A stretch of DNA of 64,000 nt from positions 174,219,589-174,283,588 of the forward strand of contig CAXIVR010000003.1 in assembly GCA_964035755.1 (NCBI GenBank), written 5' to 3'. The notes under the pieces are model-generated. The model was not told the origin of the DNA, did not search any database, and saw only the letters and a list, made by a program, of their open reading frames with translations. How positions within the stretch are numbered: position 1 is the stretch's first letter; every line of letters begins with the position of its first letter. This DNA is from Teleogryllus oceanicus (Eukaryota > Arthropoda > Insecta > Orthoptera > Gryllidae). Below are positions 1-11,584 of the stretch, piece by piece. The position numbers and the translations under genes are program-made.

Positions 1-528
1 AAAAGCTAAATTTATATCTTTAATTTCCAGATATTTGTGAAGATCCTTTCGTAAATACTATTAGTTTGTAAATTCATACTATATCAAACCATTCATCATT
101 ATGACTGTTACAGAATTGGCAGCTTACTGTTTCCTCAGTTGCCCTGAACTATAAAATCTAAATTTCTCATACCCCAGATCGTTTCCACACCTAAATTGCG
201 TTTGACAGAAAATGAAAGAGAAAGTGCATGAGATAGCAGTGGGAATTAGTAATACCTTAAGAAGAAATGACGGACAGATGGATAAGAGAGACGAAGGAAT
301 GAAGCAAGGAAGGAAGGGATGGAGGTAGAGAGAGCACGTAAAAGAAAGTAAGAGAGGAAAGAGGAAATAAGATTAAACTTTAAGAAAAGAAAGTCATAAT
401 TTTTAGAAGGGAAGGAGAGTGTAAAGAAACAATCAAACAAGGGGGACTGTTAAAAACAATGAAACAGAAGATCAGCTCGAAAGTGAAATCAGCGAGTAAG
501 AGCCATTCATATCCTTTCCTCTCGTGTG
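1..528. other. AT-rich non-coding stretch
   Basis: No coding signal, RNA gene or terminal-repeat structure was seen. Positions about 265-435 are purine-rich (GA-biased). This makes the minus strand look like a short Phe/Ser/Leu-rich open frame, which is a composition effect. Confidence 0.5.
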
Positions 529-1045
529 AGCTCTCTGCTCCGCGAGATAGCTATTTCTCCATTAGCCAGCTGCAGGGACTCTTCCTCAAGCCCCTCTTCT
601 GGTCGAGCTTCCTCCGCTTGCCCGAATCTCAGTTCTCCGCCCTGTACTAACTCTCGCCCGTAATCCCCCGGCGCCCGCGCCCGCCGCACGCATTGCCCCC
701 CGGTGCGAAAAACGCTGTAAAACTCGACTCGGGAGGCGTCTCCGGCGCCATCGCAGCCCCCCGGCCCCCGCCCCCGCCCCCCCCCTCGGCGCACTCTCGC
801 ACGCCCACGCCCGCCTCCGCCCACGTCCCGCCTCCGCCCACGTCTCCACTCAGAGCTTATAGCACATCTTCAGCTAGTTGCCTCCATCACCGCTTTCCAT
901 TGGAGCCACCTGCGTCACTTCCGCTCTCCGACTCTGCCACCTCCTCCGCCACTGCCCTTGCCTCTGCCCCTGCCGTCTCTCCCCCCCCCCCCCCGCCGCG
1001 CCGCAAATTAAAGACCTCAGTGTCCTCCGCGATGAACGTGGCTTA
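529..1045. other. GC-rich, CpG-rich island with C homopolymers
   Basis: From about 530 the composition changes abruptly from AT-rich to GC-rich, with many CpGs, several C runs (about 775-786 and 981-994) and repeated short CCGCCTCCGCCCACG-like blocks near 815-845. Open frames on both strands here are Pro/Arg/Gly-rich and look like composition artefacts. The region could be a small CpG-island promoter or decayed simple repeat. I see no TATA box or splice signal that decides between these. Confidence 0.4.
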
Positions 1046-3934
1046 AGAGCCATCAGCTTTTTTACGACGCGCGCAATTCGTCAGATACGCTCCAGCCAAC
1101 TTTTTTAGGGAGAAGACTAGAGATAAATATTACAGGGTGCAGGGAGAGTCAACAGGATACGGCACACAAGCGCTCGCAACTACGTTCACCGATGATTAAT
1201 TGCGAGTCCGTAGATAACATTTCACGCGAAATGCGTGTTATTAATTATATTGCATGGTGTGTCCCTTATTGTGATACATTTAGCCTCTCGTAAAACCTTG
1301 TGGAGAAGAATGCGATATGTATTCGAGACTCACAAACTTCAGTATCTTAATCATTCAAACAGTGGATGTTCTGCAAGAGACTGTCCTGTTTAGATCTACT
1401 CGAAGAAAATTATGTTCTGTGCAATTCTTTAAATTATTTTCAAATTATTTTGAGATGCTTGATAGATAGCCAGAATTGATTTCTTATCCGTGAAAGCAGT
1501 GAATTCTTTTTCTAAATTATTTAATATATATTTTAAATGCACTTAAATGAACTTATATTTCTTCTCAAATCCGACTAAATATACAGTCAATTCGAGTTAA
1601 GAGGTTAAAGAAATTATAAGAATTCAATTGAATATCATTTCTAAAATGAAAATGAAAGTTATGTAATTTAGTTTTAACTTGCATGTGTAATATTCCATGA
1701 TTCCCCAAGAATAAGGCACAAGTCAAAGAATAAATAGAAAATGCATAACATTAACATGAACTGTAAAAACAGATGAAGGCGATGTCGCGTAGCGATAGTT
1801 TTTGAGAAGTAAACGGAAAACGCGACAAATTCACAATTGGGACAAGATAGGGCAGTAGCGTTCATGTAGCGAAGTCGTTTGCAAGTTATTTGAAGGAAAT
1901 CGCATCACGCGTTCGAAAGATATGAACATTTTTGTATAGTATAAATTCCAGCTTGTAAACAGACATGATAGCCATTGTTGTGCTTTAAGGTTCAGTAAAT
2001 CAAAAGGTGTTTGTGGCGAAAATTAAGAGAACGCGTGAAGCAATACAAACAAAACTTTAAGAACCAACAGAATAAATCATTTAGAAAATTATGGTAACAG
2101 TCGCAACGTTGGGAAACTTGAGGGCTACGCCAGAACAGAAAATGTGAACTAAATTAAATGATGTAATATTTTGTAGGAGAAGCAACAGCGATCGTGTGAT
2201 GTTAAAAGAATAAAAGAGCTGACGATCCGGACACAACAATGACGAGGAGAGCGCGGTCGAAATAGCTTGAATACGGATGCATGTTGAAACGCTCCGCAAA
2301 AAATTTTTATTTTAATAGAAAATTGCGTTCAGTTTGTGAATAGAGTGAAATATATCGTGTTTAGTAACTGTCGAGTTAATGGAAAGATAAAACGTGGAAG
2401 AGATATTTATATATATTCACGAAAACAGTGTTCGCGGAACACTGTCGCCATATTGTCGGTCGCAGTTAACAGAAACTAGTATAGTAATTAGTGAGTAGTT
2501 TTAATCAGGGATATTCTTCATTTAAAGTAAATTTGTCGTTAACAAACGTGTGTGGAAATGGATGGACGCTGGGAGATGAATTAATGGATGCTACATGTAT
2601 ACTACGGAGGTGACATGGAACAATGGCGTTACGCGGATGGCCGATTTCTACGAAAGGAAAGTGCAATAACTTTGCGTAATTTAATAGTTCACATAAATGG
2701 GAAGAAAGAACAGATTAGATTTTAATGTACAAGACCAAGTTTTGCGGAAATAATAATAGGCTATATTCAGACAGAATAGGGATGCGCATTCAAGTGTGAA
2801 TGATTTGTTTTGTTTTTTGTCGATTGTGTAAATAGTAAGTGTGAATGTGATTTTATGTATTTCAGGTATTGTGTTTTGTTGTTTATTGTATTGCATTTGT
2901 GTATGTTTTTGTTGTTATGTCTCCAGCGGAGTGTGGAGAGAGTGAAAACCAGAAAAGAATAAATAATGCCGGACGTATTTGGTTCGACAGTAAGCCATAT
3001 GATATGATTTCGTGATTTTGTATTAAACAGTGACCTACGCCCAAGTGTCCTAGTATCTCGTTAGGCTCCTGTACAGGCCAACCACAGCCTCACGCTCAAT
3101 AGTTTTATAACATTGAAGGAGTAGCTAAGTAACGGGCACAGTTTTAGATAAAGGAGGCAAAAGTTAGCAGGGCATAAATTTGTATAGATTTTATATAGAG
3201 TAGAGAGATTCAAGGTATAGTCGTTTTATTTCATATTGTCACCGCAACGTGGTGCGGTTACATACAGATTTGGGATAAGTAGGCAGGACGTTCCATTACA
3301 CATGACATTTGCAACACAAAACAAATACAATATAATACATATATATTATAATAATGCTATATTAATATAATAAATGTGGTGAAATCGTGACGATAATTAC
3401 CATTCTTAGTATGAAGGGTAATTTAGACGAAAGGTCATCGTGTAGCAAGATTATTGCTACGAGTGTATGGGTTGAAATAATGCCATTAAATTGTGGGGAC
3501 AAGTCGTAAGTTGAACTGGAGAGGACATGATTATGTTGACGTTTTTCGTAAACAGGAAATAGAGCATCACGTTTGCAGCTTCCATCATCGTAAATATTAG
3601 TAGTATGGTCTTGAACAGACTTTCACATAAACTGAAAGTTCTACTCTCTAACGTGTGATGGGGCGGGTACGCAAGGATATTTAGGAACAGTTTTCTTTAA
3701 CTAGGTGTATTTATGGGCAGGTTTTTTGGCAAAAGTCATAATGATAGCAATGTATGGCCCAACGTTTCGTCGTTTTGGTATGCCTTATTTCCATTAAATA
3801 TTTTAACTTACGAGAGATATCCGGAAAGTTAAGTTACAAGGAGCGTGGCTCTCGCAGATTTTTTCACAGTTGGTACCACTGTGTATGGGAAAGCTATATA
3901 AAGCCAACGAATCGTAAGGAACCAAGAGAAGATT
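1046..3934. other. AT-rich non-coding stretch
   Basis: I see no gene, tRNA or recognisable mobile element here. The open frames are short and have no protein-like pattern. Small AT-rich dinucleotide patches occur near 3330-3370. Confidence 0.45.
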
Positions 3935-4208
3935 GGTAGAGGTGGCTCAAGGGAACAATTGATGTCACTATGTGTCTCTGACCGGGAGAGGCTCGTAGGG
4001 TTAGTCTCGATAGGGATAGAATTTTCGATATTAGCTAGATGGCTGGGACTTGGGGAAACCCCTATCCCTAAGCCGACATGCAGTTCTGCGTCTGATCTCA
4101 CCATCGGAAGATCTACGCTACCATTCCAATAAAAAAACATGCACTGTAGGAACGGGACTAATGACCTTAGCGGAAATGACGCGCCCGGAAACACTAATCA
4201 ATGAATCG
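3935..4208 (+). mobile_element. tRNA-derived SINE, internally deleted copy
   Basis: The head (GAGGTGGCTCA, then a GATGTCACT block and CTGACCGGGAG) and the 3' part (GCATGCACT-like, ACGGGACTAATGACC, GCGCCCGGAAACAC) match the main SINE family of this window. The central part is missing, so the copy is about 275 bp instead of about 565 bp. The B box is degraded. It ends in a short AATC-type tail. I could not find a target-site duplication. Confidence 0.75.
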
Positions 4209-4391
4209 CTCAAAGAAATTAAGAGAACGTGAAACGGGAGAGGGGCTCATTGGGTCCAAAAGATGTAATTCGAGTCGTATTTAAGTGGATTACAAATAAA
4301 CGTTATTAGCGTCCCGACCCTCGTTGTGACGGACCGCCCTCATTGCGTCTCCAGCGATGCTCGACGTGTGCGCTGTGATACACTATCTGAA

Positions 4392-4670
4392 TGCTATTTA
4401 TTTATTTATTTTACGTCAAAAAAACTGTTAAAAACTGCGTATGACGTGCTATGGGGAAAAGTGAATTGTGTGCACATTTTCAAAATTCTGTGATCCCTAC
4501 ACTAAGTCATATACTACTTAACTTTTGAATTTTGAAAGGGAGAAAAACTCCCATGTAGTAAAATCTATTTTCAACGATAAATAAGCAATAAATTTTGAAT
4601 TTTGAAAGGGAGAACAAAAAACACTCCCATGTAATAAAATCTATTTTCAACGATAAATAAGCAATATATT
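4392..4670 (+). repeat. Interspersed repeat carrying two tandem units of about 70 bp
   Basis: The first half (TTATTTTACGTCAAAAA, AATTCTGTGATCCCTAC, CATATACTA) has a second copy at 24430-24540. The second half is two nearly identical tandem units at about 4525-4590 and 4595-4667. Each contains TTTTGAATTTTGAAAGGGAG, an ACTCCCATGTA block and AAAATCTATTTTCAACGATA. The second unit has a few extra A/C bases. No coding capacity. The family is unknown to me. Confidence 0.7.
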
Positions 4671-6646
4671 TTGGCTCTTATTACTTCCTGCCGCGACAAC
4701 ATGGAAACGATAATTTGAATAATTGTATTTCCCACTGAATTCTAGAAGACGTGCACAGAAAATGAAGTTACATTTATGTCCAGAAGCAAAACAAGGGGCC
4801 ATCTCAGCATTTGCTCAATGGATCAGGGAAACTGGACGAAAAAACCTGATCGAGATGGGCTAGAAGCATGATCGAGATGATGCTGGAAGCATGATCGCTT
4901 CTTCGATTCATCGCTAAATCGTTTCGGTGTATGGGCAGGATGTTAAGGCACGGCAACATATGCCGGGTACGGAATGTCAATGAATACGCAATTTCAAAAC
5001 ATGCCGCAAGACACTGAACAACTCCGACACAGACTGAGGCACTGTCTGTCTCCGTGACAATGCTCATCCGCACTCTCCTCGGGCAACACAAAGAGTTGTT
5101 GCTCTCATTCGGTTGATATGTTTTAAAACACCCTTCTCATTCCATATATGGCATCCAGGGACTATCTCGTGTTCTCTAAATTAAAGGAACATCTATTTGG
5201 AAAACACTTTTCTAATTACGGCGAAATGAAAAGTGAAGCGGAGAAGTAGCTTAAGAAGTAGGTGGGACTTTTCGGCCAAGAAATTAATGATGTGCTCGGT
5301 AGACAAAATGTATTCAAGAAAATGATGATTATGTTAAAAATTATGCAATTTCAATGCATTGTCCCCTGTAAATTTCATTCCAATAAATGCATATGTTTAT
5401 GTGAAAAAACATGCAATCTAACTTTGGGGATACTTTTGATAAAATTCTATCACGAAATCATTCTAACAAGTATTTGCAACATTTTCTTCTTTACATTCAT
5501 CAATTTTTCTTGACCAGCATAGAATATTGGCCAGTTATCTTTGCAATAAATAGAAATGCATTTTCTTTCCCGACGTTTTAAAAATTTTCCTCAGATGCTA
5601 AAAATTTGGCTCAATATAATTTAATCCAATAATTTTCTTGGAGGATAATGTACTCTATCGAATGTGCATAAATATTGTTGATTTGGAAATGGAACCCATG
5701 AGGTACGGTAACCTTAGACGGAAAGGAATTGGGGTTAAAAGAAAATCTATGGATAATAAATACGTTTGCCCTTCATATTATGTTCGACTCGGACGTAGCT
5801 TGACCGCAAACCAACAGAACTTGCAATATCATTTTTCGTTTGGAAAGCAGGAACTCATTTGTTTGAAAATAATATTATATATAAGAAACAAAACTTGATA
5901 AGAAAGCCAAATATTTATGCAACGCCAAAGCACCATCTCAGAACTGAATCTCAAGAGACCTGGTTGTGCTGTGAAACCTGCGACCAGCTTTTAAAGACGA
6001 CGTCGTCACAACTTCACCCCCGCATCACTACCTCCTAATATTCATCCTAGATCAGTAGAAGAGCATGAATTCCTCCCTGTATGATTGTGCTTTAATCATG
6101 ACGTGATAGGGGTGCTCGTATTAACTTCCATTACAAAAAAACGATTTAAAAAATAGAAAGATAGATGAAAAGACAATCGGTACAAAGAAGTGTGTACAAA
6201 CATGAAGGAAAGTAAATAAACTGAGAAAATAAAGGAAACGTAAACAAGGAAATATTACTCGGAATGCTTGGGATACAAAAATCTTTCCTCCTCTTCATGA
6301 TATTGCTCCACAATTACACAGATATTAAAAACAGTGCTTCATATCATTTTAAGACATATAACTGAATAATATTATGAAGAAAACATCGGAGATCAAAGAA
6401 TGAATATGGTTGAAACGTCTTGGAATGTTGGGACACTTTTTAAAATTTTGAGCAGCATCATGCACGCCAAATATTAGATATGTGTAATGAGACTGTAGAA
6501 AAGTTCTATTTAATTAATATACAGAATTTACGAATCCCCCGAAACATAGTTTCATGTCGTAAAATATTCACTTTCTTACTACTTCATTTATTCTATTCAT
6601 TTATTAACAGAAATGCCACGCCGCGGTTAACAAGACTCTAATCTAG
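4671..6646. other. AT-rich non-coding stretch
   Basis: No supportable gene or element. Open frames at 4804-5091 (minus), 5262-5513 and 5638-5898 (plus) have no recognisable domain, and there is no supporting splice or promoter context. Confidence 0.4.
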
Positions 6647-6733
6647 GCTTTTGAGTCATCTGAAATTAGATATTAGATACCTGCAGAAATAATAAGTATC
6701 TATCTGATACCTAATTTCAGAAGGCGCAAAAGC
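6647..6733. repeat. Imperfect 87-nt palindrome (hairpin)
   Basis: The left arm (6647-6680, beginning GCTTTTGAGTCATCTGAAAT) and right arm (6696-6733, ending TTTCAGAAGGCGCAAAAGC) are inverted copies with a few mismatches and a 4-nt length difference. They flank a loop of about 15 nt. This could be a tiny MITE remnant or a structured RNA. I see no flanking duplication. Confidence 0.6.
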
Positions 6734-6787
6734 TGAGATTGGTGGTGTGTTAAAATCGCGGCCTGACAGTTCTGTTGGACAGTTTGG

Positions 6788-7105
6788 AGTTTTCGGGCAA
6801 GTTCACTTCATTAGTCCCAAGTCAGTACAGGTCATTAGTCCCGTGAGTGTAGTGGATACTATAGGAGGTTTGTCCACCACTGGAGATCGTGTACAAGTCG
6901 GATTGCAGTGTTTTCTCATGCAAGTACATTCCTCATACTGAGGCGCCGCCCCAACCCAAACAAGCTGTAACTTCTCGACTGGTCCCTCAATACATTGGAG
7001 TGTATTGCATGTAGATGTGTGTATGGAAGTGGATAATAGAGAACAATGATTTGTAAGAGAAGATCATGTGTGGTCCGAAGCATGAGTGTTACGGTTCTGT
7101 TAAGG
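6788..7105 (-). mobile_element. Old, diverged SINE copy
   Basis: Matches in order on the minus strand include the ATTAGTCCCGTGAGTGTAGTG block, a GGCGCCGCCCCAACCC block, a CTCGACTGGTC block and a short GTGTGGTCCG-like block. Divergence is high and the head is lost. It begins a cluster of four SINE pieces between 6.8 and 8.3 kb. Confidence 0.6.
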
Positions 7106-7184
7106 CATTTGCCGCATGAATTTTCGTCGCTGTGGAGGTCACCCTCTGTTCAGCATTTCAATTAGTACAGAAAACACTACAGGG

Positions 7185-7306
7185 ATCCGAACGGTAGAGG
7201 TGACTCAGGGTCTCATTTGATGTCACTGCAGTGCCTCGTACCGCGAAGTCCTAGAGTTCGAGTTCCGACGGTGGCAGAATTTTCGGCACTAGCTTGGCAG
7301 AGAGGT
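7185..7306 (+). mobile_element. SINE head fragment (tRNA-like part)
   Basis: Contains the tRNA-like 5' region: GTAGAGGTGACTCAGGG (A-box-like), GATGTCACTGCAGTGCCTC, and a B box close to consensus (GAGTTCGAGTTCC). It breaks off at about 7306, directly where the tail of an oppositely oriented SINE begins. Confidence 0.75.
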
Positions 7307-7889
7307 CGATTGATTGATTGATTGATTGATTTTTTCGTGTTTCCGGGCACGTCAACTGCGTTGGTCATTAGTCCCGTTAGTGTAGTGCATGTTCTTTTCT
7401 GGGGATATGTCGGTGATCTTTCCCCGCTGGATGGCGAGATCCGGTGCCGACCTATCGTCGGCTAGTGGGGTTTCCCCCTAAGCAGGACTCTCCCACCAGC
7501 GAGGCACCGCCCCACCCGGGACAACCTCTAAGCTCCCGACCTGTCTCCCGGAATATGTGGTAGTGTAGTGCATGTTAGTGTAAGGTAAGAGGTAAGGTGT
7601 GTAAGGGGAGAAGATAGCACAAGGAAGAGGAAGGACAGATCGCGCGCGGTCCGTGGCCCGTTTGGTAGGGTACTGCTCCGGCATTCATCTGGTGTGGATC
7701 GGAGAAACCACGGGAAACTACCGATCAGAGTAGCTGGCCGCTAGAATTTTCGTCCAGAAGCGACTGAATTCGACCTAACTGAAAAGCTTGTGTCGAAAAT
7801 CCTGCCGCCGTGGGGAGTGGGAACCTAGGACCTCCCGGTCAGAGGCGCTGCAGTGACATCAGTTGATGCACTGATCTACCGCTCCCGAC
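7307..7889 (-). mobile_element. Near full-length SINE copy
   Basis: On the minus strand it runs from the tRNA-like head (CGGGAGCGGTAGATCAGTGC, ending at 7889) through all internal blocks to a (TTGA)n tail at about 7308-7332. Its length of about 580 bp agrees with the 564-bp reference copy at 11598-12161. It abuts a plus-strand copy at 7890, so the two are head-to-internal neighbours in inverted orientation. Confidence 0.85.
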
Positions 7890-8318
7890 CAGATAGGTCG
7901 AATTCAGTCGGTGACGCGAGGCGTCGAACTTTACCGGCCGGCTTCTCTGATCAGTAGTTTTCCGTGGTTTCTCCGATCAATACCAGGCGAATCCCGGAGA
8001 AGTACCATAAGAAAGCAGCGATCTGTTCTTCCTCTTCCTTGTCCTATCCTCGCCCCTTGCTTACATTAACATGCACTACCCAACCACATATTCCGGGAGA
8101 CCGGTCAGAAGCTTGGAGCATGTCCCACCTGGGGCGGTGCCCTGCTGGTGGGAGATACCTGGATAGGGACACCCCACTTGCCGAATGTCGGTCGGTGGCG
8201 GATCACGCCATTCAGAGGGGGAGGAACACCGCCATCTCCCAAGGAAATCACATACACTAAACTTACGGGATTAGTGACCTTATCATTTGACGCGCTCGGA
8301 ATCACTATTCCATTAATC
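7890..8318 (+). mobile_element. 5'-truncated SINE copy
   Basis: Starts inside the element at the AGGTCGAATTCAGTC block and continues through TTTTCCGTGGTTTCTCCGAT, the pyrimidine-rich linker, GGGGCGGTGCCCTGCTGGTG and GGGATTAGTGACC to CGCGCTCGGAATCAC. The head is missing. The missing head exactly at the boundary with the minus-strand copy suggests rearrangement or insertion of the neighbour. Confidence 0.8.
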
Positions 8319-8339
8319 TACTATAGGAATTCGAAGGTA

Positions 8340-8640
8340 GGACATGGAGCTCTAGGAAGTAGCAGTTGCAGTTTCGCCAACTACAACTCCCTGTTGCCCC
8401 AGCATGCGCTTCCCTTCCCCTTCGTAGCCATCGTCGCCGCCAGCGCTCGCCATGGCGCCTGTGTTTGTTTTGCGTCGGCCGCGTTCCGCCGGTCTCGCGC
8501 CGAGGCTTTACTGCGCCGTTAAGCGCAGATCGATGCGGGGAAGTGTCCGGTATTGACGACGCAGGGGGACGGGGGCGAACCGTGGAGCGAGGCGGCTGGC
8601 AGATACGGGGCCTCGGGAATGAGAAGACGCGGAGATGACA
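8340..8640. other. Small GC-rich island
   Basis: About 300 bp rich in CpG (GCCGCCAGCGCTCGCC, CGTCGGCCGCG, GCGCCGAGG), between a SINE copy and an 11-bp tandem array. Open frames exist on both strands (for example minus 8305-8721) but are Arg/Pro-rich without domains. It may be a small promoter island. No decisive core-promoter element was seen. Confidence 0.35.
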
Positions 8641-8794
8641 CATTGATGTGGACGTCAATAGCAAGGATGGGGAAATGAGGGAACGAAGACAACGCGTCTC
8701 CAAGATAGAAAGCGGCTGCAAAAGTTAGGAGAAAGATGTAATGAAATAAAAGTATAGAGAAGGCCCAATACTGCAGAAAATGGAAAGGAAATGA

Positions 8795-8861
8795 ACGGGT
8801 CGGGAGCGGGTCGGGAGCGGGTCGGGAGCGGGTCGGGAGCGGGTCGGGAGCGGGTGGGGGG
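8795..8861. repeat. 11-bp GC-rich tandem repeat, about 5-6 units
   Basis: Units of CGGGTCGGGAG repeat perfectly about five times, followed by a diverged G-rich unit. The G runs could allow G-quadruplex formation on the plus strand (inference). Confidence 0.85.
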
Positions 8862-9649
8862 GCGGGAGAGAATCGGGATAGGATATGAAATAAGAATATA
8901 AGTTATAATGTATGTTTTAAATGATATGAACAGGAACTAATTGACAGTTGTTTACAAAGTTATGTATATATTTCAGTTAAATGGATAAATACAATTTTCA
9001 TGAGGAAGTCAATGTTTCTATAAATCTAAATGTTTTGGATTATCCAAAGGCATTTGTCATTGGGCATGAGTAAATGATTTTAGAAAATCTAATAATATTA
9101 TATGTCAACGACGTACATGCCTGAAATATTAAAATTTAACATCTCAGAAAATACGTCTCTTAGACTAATAGTAAATGTTTGGAAATGTTTGTGTCCGATA
9201 TTTTAACCTCCTTCTTTTTTGTTTCATGCAGAGATCTTTAATAGTAATAGACCTTGCTGAAGGCAGAAATTCAAAAAGGGTTCAATTGCAATTTCAACAC
9301 AATACTAATCTAAATGTATCAATACAATTTAACACAGTACTTTGAAAATCAAGCGAACATTTCAATATCACCATAGACCAGATAAAGAACGGCACGAACG
9401 TAGAGAGAGGGGTATTACTGACTGTGAAATCTGTGTTTTTTAGCCACTGATCTTTTCTTTTTAGAGAAAACCATAAAGACTAGAAAAACAAGTCTAAAGA
9501 TGTTGATTTTTCTTGAGTCGTCTGAGTCAATATGAAACGGAACGATAGGACTCACAAAAGGAACACTTTACTGGCAAAGATTTTGAAAAGTCAGGGATAA
9601 TGAGCTAAATTAAGGTTGACTTTAATGAGAATCATTGACTTCACCTTTC
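8862..9649. other. AT-rich non-coding stretch
   Basis: No gene, RNA gene or repeat structure recognised. Confidence 0.45.
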
Positions 9650-10137
9650 GATTGATTAGTGATTTCAGGTGCGACCACCGGTAAGGCTATTAGTCCATAA
9701 GTGTAGTGCATGTTTTTTATGGCGGGAGTTGGTGATCATCCGCTCAATATCGAGATCCGGCTTCGACCTACCCACCGCTTGCTTGAGGAGCTTTCCTCAA
9801 ACAAATATCTCCCACCCGCGGGGCACCTCTCAGTCATGAAATGGTGTCTATGTAAGTAAGGGATGAGGATAAGACAAGGAAGAGGAAGGAAATATCGCAA
9901 ACGGTCCTTGGTCCGTTCGTTAGGGGGCTGCTCCGGCATTCACCTGATGTTGATTGGAGAAACGACGGAAAACTACCGATCAGAGCAGCCGGCCACTGGA
10001 ATTATCCTGTAGACCGCCGTTGAATTTGGTCTAGCTACGAAGCTAGTGCCGAAACAACTGCCATCGTCGAGACTCGATCTCTAGGACCTTCCGAACAGAA
10101 GCACTGCATTGAGATCAACTGCTCCCTTGAGCCACGT
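9650..10137 (-). mobile_element. SINE copy, moderately diverged
   Basis: On the minus strand the order is head (ending about 10137), ACTCGATCTC (degraded B box), CCGGCCACTGGAATT, GGAAGAGGAAGGA linker, GGGGCACCTC, ATTAGTCCATAAGTGTAGTG, and a short GATTGATTAG tail. Part of the middle of the 3' half is deleted and the 5' end is scrambled around CTCCCTTGAGCC. Confidence 0.8.
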
Positions 10138-10652
10138 AAGTCTGTTTAATCTTTCGAAGTAGCCCTACAAAATACAATGTATTTCTAAGTTCATTACTGT
10201 GGCACTTTGACTATCCATAAACAGTCAAATGACAGTTACAGAACAAATTATGCGACTCAATTTCATTATTTTTAATTGTTGGATAGATAACAGCTTGGAA
10301 ATGATATGGGTAACACATACTAGTCGGTGAAACATCTGGTAAATTCCCGATCCCACCAATTATTAATCATATCCAAAACACCTGAACAGTACCCGATATC
10401 AAAATGCAGTTTTCGCCTAACAATGCAAAGCCATGAGTCTATCAATACGCCGCAGTTATATTACAGTTCGTGAAATGTTTAGCTTTCGATATATTGAATT
10501 ATCTTTGAATTAAAATAGAACAATAAATTTTTTATCAGCAATGGGTAGTTTATAAAATAAGGGATGCAATGATGAATCATTTGTTATTTTTTAATAGTAA
10601 TTTAATATAAAATTACTATTGATTTCTGACATGCGATTTAAAAGTAAACGAA
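10138..10652. other. AT-rich non-coding stretch
   Basis: Nothing supportable was seen apart from AT-rich low-complexity sequence. Confidence 0.4.
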
Positions 10653-10733
10653 CATTATAATAGACGTTTCCGTTATATTAGACATTATAATAGACGTTCC
10701 CATTATAATAAACGTTTCCTTATAATAGATCTT
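10653..10733. repeat. Degenerate tandem repeat of about 20-25 bp, four units
   Basis: The motif ATTATAATAGACGTTTCC recurs with small changes four times (CATTATAATAGACGTT, CATTATAATAGACGTTCCC, ATTATAATAAACGTTTCC, TTATAATAGAT). Confidence 0.75.
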
Positions 10734-11000
10734 GTAACGGTCGTCTTTGGAGAGGGTTGGCCATCCCATCGTCAAATCTGTTACGTGGAGAAGGGAGATA
10801 GGGGGTTGACAGTGTCAGTTAGAGGCATAGCGACAGCAATTCATGATATTCTCATGGACACACGAACTAAAATCAATAAGAACTATCGAATGAGATATTT
10901 TTTCAATTGATTCGTCAGAATAGAAACTTTTCATCCATTGTTTGAAATTCTAAAACATCGATGGTCGAAAAGAACGATATAAAAAATTATAGAATGAGGA

Positions 11001-11025
11001 AAACAACAACAACAACAACAACAAC

Positions 11026-11071
<46 letters not shown>
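11001..11071. repeat. (AAC)n followed by (AAT)n microsatellite
   Basis: About nine AAC units run directly into about fifteen AAT units. The clean switch suggests an AAC to AAT change that then spread within the array. Confidence 0.95.
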
Positions 11072-11321
11072 TTAAAACATAATTTTCAAACTTGACAAGA
11101 ATCTAATTCCATGTATAATGACCACAGGCACAATCCAGCATTTTAAAGTATTTCGAGTACAAGTGTAGGCCACTTTTGTAATAGTTTTCCTCGAAGCTTT
11201 GAAAGACATTTTAGGTTTTGTGAACACGAAAGTAATCCTCTTGGGTAACTGGTAAATGCAAAATTTCGTCAAATTTTCCTGTCAGAACCTTTTTTCCTTA
11301 ATTTATTTACTGCCTGTATGA

Positions 11322-11322
11322 C

Positions 11323-11389
<67 letters not shown>
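11322..11389. repeat. (TA)n microsatellite
   Basis: About 68 bp of alternating TA with one CA interruption near the left end. Confidence 0.97.
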
Positions 11390-11391
<2 letters not shown>

Positions 11392-11584
11392 TCAAGGGTT
11401 TCAAAATTTACATTTAATTGACTTCTATCAGATTTGATCTCTCACACTTTCAAAGTTACTAATAGTTAGGGCAAAAAAATGCTATAAATTGGATCAACTG
11501 GAACTGAAAGAATGGGATTAGTTATTTAAAGATAATGTATTTATAGAATATTGTTAAATTTGGGGAAAGATTGTTACTGGTAAG

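Noticed and set aside
7478..7684. Hypothetical small protein frames containing PEQYPTKRATDRARS-type text
   Set aside because: These are translations of the SINE body and recur wherever the SINE occurs.
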